DNA from: an uncultured bacterium
GTDB taxonomy: Bacteria > Armatimonadota > UBA5829 > DSUL01
Direction: 5' to 3'
Assembly: GCA_937967775.1 (NCBI GenBank)
Contig: CALCJH010000009.1
Span: 1 to 9,963 of the forward strand
DNA length: 9,963 nt
Shown: positions 6,446 through 9,963 of the stretch, in pieces
Layout: every line of letters starts with the position of its first letter
How positions within the stretch are numbered: the first letter of the stretch is position 1
Program-made: the position numbers and the translations under genes
Notes under the pieces: model-generated
Databases searched by the model: none
What the model saw: the letters and a program-made list of their open reading frames with translations, nothing else
Told to the model about the DNA's origin: nothing

Positions 6446-6473
6446 TTGACTCCGCCGGGAAACCTGCTATTCT
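6446..6473 (+). promoter_or_regulatory. Extended -10 promoter for the PEP-CTERM gene
   Basis: TTGACT (6446-6451), a 16-nt spacer and TATTCT (6468-6473) are reinforced by TG at 6465-6466, making an extended -10. Transcription from about 6480 leaves a 5' leader of roughly 177 nt before the ATG at 6657. It is oriented away from the minus-strand promoter at 6339-6344. Confidence 0.6.
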
Positions 6474-6494
6474 AAGTTTGTGAGAGGCCGGGGT

Positions 6495-6540
6495 GGGAAG
6501 CCGCTCCGGCGTCGCTTCCCCTCGAACTTCCCCGTCGGGG
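6495..6540 (+). other. Leader hairpins of the PEP-CTERM mRNA
   Basis: GGGAAGC (6495-6501) pairs with GCTTCCC (6514-6520) across a 12-nt loop, close to the expected mRNA 5' end. A small CCCC/GGGG hairpin (6530-6533 with 6537-6540) follows, then ctttgtgt. They could stabilise the transcript or act as a weak attenuator. No known riboswitch class is recognised. Confidence 0.35.
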
Positions 6541-6597
6541 CTTTGTGTGCGCGGCCACGTGTCAGCCGGGCTCCCCAAGCCTGTCTGTTCATCTACA

Positions 6598-6639
6598 TCT
6601 TCCGGAACTATTTCAAATTCTTCCGGGACTATTTCAAAC
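6598..6639 (+). repeat. Tandem 21-bp direct repeat in the PEP-CTERM leader
   Basis: Two adjacent 21-nt copies (6598-6618 and 6619-6639) share the core ttccggractatttcaaa and differ at two positions only. They end 4 nt before the GGAGGAG ribosome-binding site (6644-6650) and lie well downstream of the promoter. The spacing equals two DNA helical turns. Read in the gene's frame they would encode the heptad pair FRNYFKF-FRDYFKH, but the gene most likely starts after them. Confidence 0.75.
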
Positions 6640-6656
6640 ATATGGAGGAGTTGGGA

Positions 6657-7298
6657 ATGAGCGCTCGACGCTTCTTCACTCTTGCTGCGGCGTTGCTGGC
6701 CATCCTCACGGCCGCGCCTGCGATTGCCGACGACTTCAATCCGCCCTGGTGGCGGGGTCTGGAGGGCACCACTTTCCAGGAATGGACTTTCGATCAGCCA
6801 GGCAATGCGCCAAACAACGTTAACAATCCGTACGGCACTCCCTTGCTGCTCACGCAGGGGCAGTGGGTGCCTCCCGGACAGTTGATCTCGCCGGACCTGA
6901 GCTTCGTCATCCCGAACCGCCGGGTCCTGGATCCCTACAAGTTCATCCGTGTCCAGGCCACTTACAGCGTGCCACGAGACGTGACCCCAGAGTTGCAGAT
7001 CCTCCTGGAGGCTGAACCGCAGGGCGGTGTGGGATGGCAGGTGGTCGACAGTGGGATGATGCAAGGCCAGGATCCCGCCCAACCCACCTGGCATTCCTGG
7101 TGGGATGTCGTGATGAAGCCGAACCCTTATATCGAGTGGATTCGACTGGGAGCTGTTCCTGGCGCCGACTGGCCGATCTACTGGGATCAGGTGGTTATAG
7201 ACACCTGGTGCCAGCCGATCCCCGAGCCGATGTCCATGACGCTGGCAGGCCTGGGGCTTGCCGGAGTCATCGGAGGGCGGCGGCTGCGGAAACGCTGA
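6657..7298 (+). CDS. PEP-CTERM sorting-domain protein
   Basis: This 213-residue exported protein has a signal peptide at residues 1-24 or so (MSARRFF, then a Leu/Ala core ending near AIADD). A Trp-rich beta-type body lacks a recognised domain. The C-terminus ends in a PEP-CTERM anchor: I-P-E-P, a short hydrophobic helix (MTLAGLGLAGVIGG) and the basic tail RRLRKR. In bacteria with exosortase (EpsH/XrtA-type systems) this signal directs processing at the PEP motif and release to the surface or extracellular matrix. No exosortase gene is in the window. The start is ATG 6657 with GGAGGAG (6644-6650) 6 nt upstream. An in-frame ATG at 6642 and a GTG at 6480 would also keep the frame open but would bury the signal peptide behind an unrelated extension. 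It has its own promoter and a GC hairpin after the stop, so it is probably a single-gene transcript. A secreted or adhesive matrix role is inference. Confidence 0.88.
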   Translation: MSARRFFTLAAALLAILTAAPAIADDFNPPWWRGLEGTTFQEWTFDQPGNAPNNVNNPYGTPLLLTQGQWVPPGQLISPDLSFVIPNRRVLDPYKFIRVQATYSVPRDVTPELQILLEAEPQGGVGWQVVDSGMMQGQDPAQPTWHSWWDVVMKPNPYIEWIRLGAVPGADWPIYWDQVVIDTWCQPIPEPMSMTLAGLGLAGVIGGRRLRKR

Positions 7299-7330
7299 CC
7301 GCAGTTACTCCCGGTGACGGGAAAGATCAG

Positions 7331-7363
7331 GCGGGGCGGGGGTGCCAATCATCCCCGCCCCGC
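7331..7363. terminator. GC-rich hairpin between convergent genes, probable two-way terminator
   Basis: A perfect 11-bp stem, GCGGGGCGGGG (7331-7341) with CCCCGCCCCGC (7353-7363), has an 11-nt loop. It lies 32 nt after the PEP-CTERM stop and 24 nt past the HEAT gene stop on the other strand. Neither side has a real T-tract, so termination may need a factor or rely on stem strength. Confidence 0.6.
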
Positions 7364-7387
7364 TGTCGTGAATCTTACTGCATCCGC

Positions 7388-7915
7388 TTACCGGATTCCG
7401 GCGTCCCTGCGGGTGATCTTCCTGTCCTGGAGCGAGCGCCGCAGGGCGCTCTCATATCCGGCCGGTGCGTTTCTGGCAGCCTGTTCCAGCGCCCGGTCCG
7501 CGGCGTTGCCAGGGATGCGCTCGAGGGCCATCCTGGCATCTTCCCTCAAGTCTTTCTGGCCGATCAGGGCCGCCAGCGTGTCATAGGCTTCCGCCCCGCC
7601 TGCGAACCCCAGCAGCCGGACCGCTTGTCTGCGGGCCGCGAGCGCCACATCGCCCCTCGCTACAGCTGCAAGCGCCCTGGATACCGACCTGCGCCGCTCC
7701 TCGTTTCCGGGAGCCGTGCTTGCCAGAGCGATCCGCTCCATCGCCACGCGCGCGGCTTTGGCTTTCTCCGGGTCGTTTCCGCTCATCACCTGCGCCAACT
7801 CCGGGATGGCCTCAGCTCCGGCGTCTGCCGGGTTCTCCGCCGCGCTCCAGCGCGCATCCGCGTCCGTCCCCCGAATGGCCTTAAGCAATCGCCTTGCTGT
7901 CATCTTGCTGTTCAT
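7388..7915 (-). CDS. HEAT-repeat-like helical protein
   Basis: This 175-residue protein of repeated Ala/Leu/Arg-rich helices resembles HEAT or PBS-lyase-type HEAT repeats. Segments such as DADARWSAAENPADAGAEAI, KAKAARVAMERIALA, ARRQAVRLLGFAGG and REDARMALERIPG each pair two helices and recur every 30-40 residues. Such alpha-solenoids normally hold protein partners; no catalytic motif is visible. There is no signal peptide, so it should be cytoplasmic. The ATG at 7915-7913 is supported by GGGAG (7926-7922, minus strand) 6 nt upstream. A second ATG four codons on is less well placed. The gene begins 20 nt after the stop of the Tat-signal Gfo/Idh/MocA gene on the same strand, so the two are almost certainly co-transcribed. 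I recall similar short HEAT proteins near such oxidoreductases in Planctomycetes and Armatimonadota, but cannot confirm that here. Confidence 0.8.
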   Translation of the reverse strand: MNSKMTARRLLKAIRGTDADARWSAAENPADAGAEAIPELAQVMSGNDPEKAKAARVAMERIALASTAPGNEERRRSVSRALAAVARGDVALAARRQAVRLLGFAGGAEAYDTLAALIGQKDLREDARMALERIPGNAADRALEQAARNAPAGYESALRRSLQDRKITRRDAGIR

Positions 7916-7935
7916 TCCCTTCTCCCGGATCTTCG

Positions 7936-9228
7936 TCAGAAGCCAGACAGGCTCCACGGGCTGCGATAGGGCTCGTGCAGGAACCGGTCGGCCACAGGGT
8001 CGTCCACAAAACGCTCTGTTGAGAAGTCGAAGACCACCTTGCGCCCCAGCCTCCACGCAATGTTTCCCAGGTTGCAGAGCGTCACCACGTGATGCCCGAT
8101 CTCCACGTCCATCACGGGTTTCTCCCCCGTCCGGATGCAGTCCAGCCAGTTCTGGAAGTGCCCGGGACTCTCGAACGCGTGGAATCCGTCAGACGGAGGC
8201 TTGTAGTCTTTGGCCTTCTGCTCCACGTCGCAGCCTCCATCTCCCGCTAGCACCACCAGGACGTCCCGGTCGCCCGTGTAGGTGGCTCCCCAGTCTCCAG
8301 GGAACCGCGGATTCGGAGTGCCCGGCTGGGTCCAGGTGAGGGTCCACTCCGGGTCCTGAAACTCCCACTTTACGTGAAGCGTCGCGGGGACATCGAAGGA
8401 TCCTTCCCGGAACTCTGTGCCGCTGGCTTCCACCGTCACCCTGCCGCGGTAGCCATCATTATCCGTCAACCAGCTCACGATGCTGAGGGCATGGTTTCCT
8501 CGGTCGCGCAGGAACCCTCCGCCGTAGTCCATGAACCAACGGAAATGGAAGTGACACCTCTTCGGATGGTAGGGAGCCCAGGGCGCCGGCCCCAGCCACA
8601 TGTCCCAGTCCAGTGTGGAGGGGACCCGCTGCGGCTCTCCCCAGGTGTCCGGACGGAAGTTCGGAGGGTGCCAGATATCCACCCGCTGGATGCGGCCCAG
8701 CATGCCGTTCCGCACATAGTTGCACGCCAGCCGGGCATTGGGATGAGACCGTCCCTGTGCATTGATCTGAACCACCCGCCGGTAATGGCGGGCGGCATTC
8801 ACCATCGCGCGGCCTTCAAGAATGGTTTTAGCGGTCGGTTTCTCGCAGAGAACGTGCTTCCCTGCCTGACAGGCGTGCACGGTCATCAGCGCGTGCCAGT
8901 GGTCCGGCGTGGCGATGGTCACCGCGTCAATGTCCTTGCGCTCCAGGATGCGGCGGTAGTCCCGGTAGAGGGCAGGAGTGCCCTCGGTCACGCGCTTTGC
9001 GGCCTCGGCCAGGTGGTTTTCGTCCACGTCGCAGAGCGCGGCGGAGTCCGGCCGGATATGGTTGCGTCCCATTCCGCCGACTCCGATGTTCGCGATGACG
9101 ATGCGGTCGTTCGCGCCCGGTTTCCCGTTCCGGGCAATGACGCCCTCCCGGACGATGACCGGCAGGGCCAGCGTGGCAGCTGCTCCCTTCAGGAAGCTCC
9201 TGCGGCGGATCTTCGAGGTTTCGGACAT
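7936..9228 (-). CDS. Tat-exported Gfo/Idh/MocA family oxidoreductase
   Basis: This 430-residue NAD(P)-dependent sugar-type oxidoreductase has a twin-arginine signal (R8-R9-R10-S-F-L-K) and a hydrophobic stretch to about residue 26, predicting folded export. The Rossmann domain shows I-G49-V-G51-G52-M-G54, with an acidic C-D67-V-D after the second strand. The family's E129-K130-P131 active-site motif follows. Downstream, Y-G-G-G-F-L-R-D242-R-G-N-H246 corresponds to the D-x-G-x-H block carrying the catalytic His, and the C-terminus resembles the bacterial-type Gfo/Idh C-terminal domain. Substrate is probably a sugar, inositol or sugar amide but cannot be read. Many Planctomycetes, Verrucomicrobia and Armatimonadota carry dozens of such paralogues linked to polysaccharide use. 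The ATG at 9228-9226 has AAGGAG (9244-9239) 10 nt upstream and directly precedes the Tat signal; the frame is open further upstream but without protein-like content. The HEAT gene follows after 20 nt. Confidence 0.92.
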   Translation of the reverse strand: MSETSKIRRRSFLKGAAATLALPVIVREGVIARNGKPGANDRIVIANIGVGGMGRNHIRPDSAALCDVDENHLAEAAKRVTEGTPALYRDYRRILERKDIDAVTIATPDHWHALMTVHACQAGKHVLCEKPTAKTILEGRAMVNAARHYRRVVQINAQGRSHPNARLACNYVRNGMLGRIQRVDIWHPPNFRPDTWGEPQRVPSTLDWDMWLGPAPWAPYHPKRCHFHFRWFMDYGGGFLRDRGNHALSIVSWLTDNDGYRGRVTVEASGTEFREGSFDVPATLHVKWEFQDPEWTLTWTQPGTPNPRFPGDWGATYTGDRDVLVVLAGDGGCDVEQKAKDYKPPSDGFHAFESPGHFQNWLDCIRTGEKPVMDVEIGHHVVTLCNLGNIAWRLGRKVVFDFSTERFVDDPVADRFLHEPYRSPWSLSGF

Positions 9229-9357
9229 GGTCTGGCGGCTCCTTTCCGGCCCGGCCTCCCTCTCCTTGGCCCTTCGACGCCTGTGCTTTGCCTCCCTTCC
9301 GGGAACAGAGTGGTCTCGCTTGCCGTTCTTGCCGATGAGATTCGCGGGAAGTGGACG

Positions 9358-9954
9358 ATGAAGATGCCTCCAGTCTCCAGTCTGTTTCTGATAGGGGCCG
9401 CAGCGTTTTTCCTGTGGTCTGGCCGCCCGCATTCCGGCGCGTTGGCGCCCAGGGGCCAGGCTGTTCCAGATGACCCCGGGGTGCCGCAGGTATCCGCAGG
9501 CTGTTGTGGACCGTCCGCCACGCAGGAGAAGAAAATGTCCGAAGATACAGGGCTGCAAAAGCTTGTCCGTTCGGAAGAGGAGTGGAAGTCCTGTCTGACG
9601 CCCGAGCAATACCGCGTGATGCGCCTGAAGGGCACCGAACCGCCGTTCACAGGCACATACGTGGATGAGAAGACACCCGGCATATACCGGTGCGCAGGCT
9701 GTGGACTGGATCTCTTCGATTCAGAGGCCAAGTTCGATTCGGGCTCCGGTTGGCCCAGCTTCTTTCAGCCGGCCGCGGAGGGGCGCATCGAGTATCGCAT
9801 CGACACGAGCCACGGAATGTTCAGGACGGAGGTGCTTTGTGCCCGGTGCGGCTCCCATCTGGGTCATGTGTTCGAGGATGGTCCCCGGCCCACCGGCAAG
9901 CGCTACTGCATCAACTCTGTCTGTCTGACGCTGGAGCCTCGCGCCAGCCGTTAG
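9358..9954 (+). CDS. msrB: Peptide-methionine (R)-S-oxide reductase MsrB, with possible N-terminal signal anchor
   Basis: Repairs oxidised protein methionine by reducing the R-sulfoxide. The long form has 198 residues. Counting from the internal ATG at 9535 (139 residues, the usual MsrB size) the motifs are C53-A-G-C56 and C102-A-R-C105 for structural zinc, G-S-G-W73-P-S-F, H-L-G-H-V-F and R-Y-C125-I-N-S with the catalytic Cys. The G-S-G-W block has Ser where some MsrBs have a resolving Cys. The extension from 9358 reads M-K-M then a hydrophobic run ([13 protein letters not shown]) and a Pro/Gly linker containing C-C, a plausible signal peptide or anchor. GGGAAG at 9346-9351 precedes the first ATG. 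AGGAG at 9524-9528, 6 nt before ATG 9535, is stronger. I report the longer form, with either or both products possible. It is divergent from the Gfo/Idh gene. Confidence 0.9.
   Translation: MKMPPVSSLFLIGAAAFFLWSGRPHSGALAPRGQAVPDDPGVPQVSAGCCGPSATQEKKMSEDTGLQKLVRSEEEWKSCLTPEQYRVMRLKGTEPPFTGTYVDEKTPGIYRCAGCGLDLFDSEAKFDSGSGWPSFFQPAAEGRIEYRIDTSHGMFRTEVLCARCGSHLGHVFEDGPRPTGKRYCINSVCLTLEPRASR
9524..9537 (+). promoter_or_regulatory. msrB: Internal ribosome-binding site and ATG of msrB
   Basis: AGGAG at 9524-9528 with 6-nt spacing to ATG 9535-9537 is the best ribosome-binding site for this gene. It would produce a standard-length cytosolic MsrB lacking the hydrophobic N-terminal segment. Confidence 0.6.
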
Positions 9955-9963
9955 CCTCCCTGT

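Noticed and set aside
5552..6475. 307-codon plus-strand frame opposite the PhnP-like gene
   Set aside because: Antisense shadow without recognisable motifs; the minus strand holds clear metal-binding signatures.
6432..7094. Minus-strand frame containing the heptad repeat FEIVPE over the leader repeat
   Set aside because: It is antisense to the PEP-CTERM gene and the repeat is simply the complement of the tandem 21-bp DNA repeat; no start-site or domain support.
8374..9357. Long plus-strand open frame antisense to the Gfo/Idh/MocA gene and continuous with msrB
   Set aside because: It is His/Arg/Pro-rich shadow translation of a well-identified minus-strand gene in GC-rich DNA; only the part from 9358 onward has protein character.
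9229..9609. N-terminal extension of the Gfo/Idh/MocA protein
   Set aside because: The Tat signal begins at the ATG 9228 and has AAGGAG upstream; the extension is Arg-rich shadow over the divergent msrB start.
1..9963. CRISPR array, tRNA/rRNA genes, insertion sequence ends, toxin-antitoxin or defence genes
   Set aside because: Looked for on both strands; no repeat-spacer pattern, cloverleaf, transposase or terminal inverted repeats seen, and gene content is metabolic and envelope-related.

Overview
The window looks like a piece of chromosome from a GC-rich, diderm, probably environmental bacterium, most likely of the Armatimonadota or a neighbouring phylum. This is inference from gene content. 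The prepilin-like protein begins with a processing helix followed by '[13 protein letters not shown]', a wording I associate strongly with Armatimonadota. A PEP-CTERM protein, a Tat-exported Gfo/Idh/MocA oxidoreductase and an Armatimonadota/Planctomycetes-style HEAT protein sit nearby. An arabinose-5-phosphate isomerase (KdsD/KpsF family) implies Kdo-type outer-membrane glycans. There are no rRNA, tRNA, CRISPR, transposase, integrase or phage genes, and no gene-free stretch longer than 300 bases. It reads as ordinary core/accessory chromosome rather than a mobile island.

Layout. (1) 1-139 holds two hairpins, the second a likely terminator for the minus-strand prepilin-like gene at 140-805. 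(2) 806-988 is a divergent intergenic region with a near-perfect sigma-70 promoter (TTGACA, 18 nt, TATAAT) reading right. (3) 989-5247 is a four-gene plus-strand run: KdsD-like isomerase, UshA-like metallophosphatase, polytopic GT-C glycosyltransferase and a GT2 polyprenyl-phosphate sugar transferase. The last three overlap at their junctions and look translationally coupled. (4) 5259-6295 is a minus-strand pair: a PhnP-like metallo-beta-lactamase-fold phosphodiesterase followed, with a 4-nt GTGA overlap, by a 72-residue helical protein of unknown function. (5) 6296-6656 is a second divergent regulatory region containing an extended -10 promoter, a hairpin and a tandem 21-bp repeat. It leads into a PEP-CTERM protein (6657-7298). 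(6) A GC hairpin (7331-7363) separates this gene from the convergent minus-strand pair, a HEAT-repeat protein (7388-7915) and a Tat-signal Gfo/Idh/MocA oxidoreductase (7936-9228). (7) MsrB (to 9954) is transcribed divergently from that pair and has two credible starts, one exported and one cytosolic.

How they fit together. The plus-strand run looks like an envelope-glycan module. KdsD supplies arabinose-5-phosphate for Kdo, the GT2 enzyme would charge a polyprenyl phosphate with a sugar, and the GT-C enzyme would use that lipid-linked sugar outside the membrane. The metallophosphatase is the unexpected member: its metal ligands are intact but both residues of the UshA catalytic dyad are replaced. 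Unusual start codons are common: six of the ten genes appear to begin with GTG or TTG. I see no convincing entirely new defence or mobile system. The more notable points are the altered metallophosphatase, the PhnP-like/72-residue pair, the repeat-bearing leader of the PEP-CTERM gene, the HEAT/Gfo-Idh pair and the dual-start MsrB.
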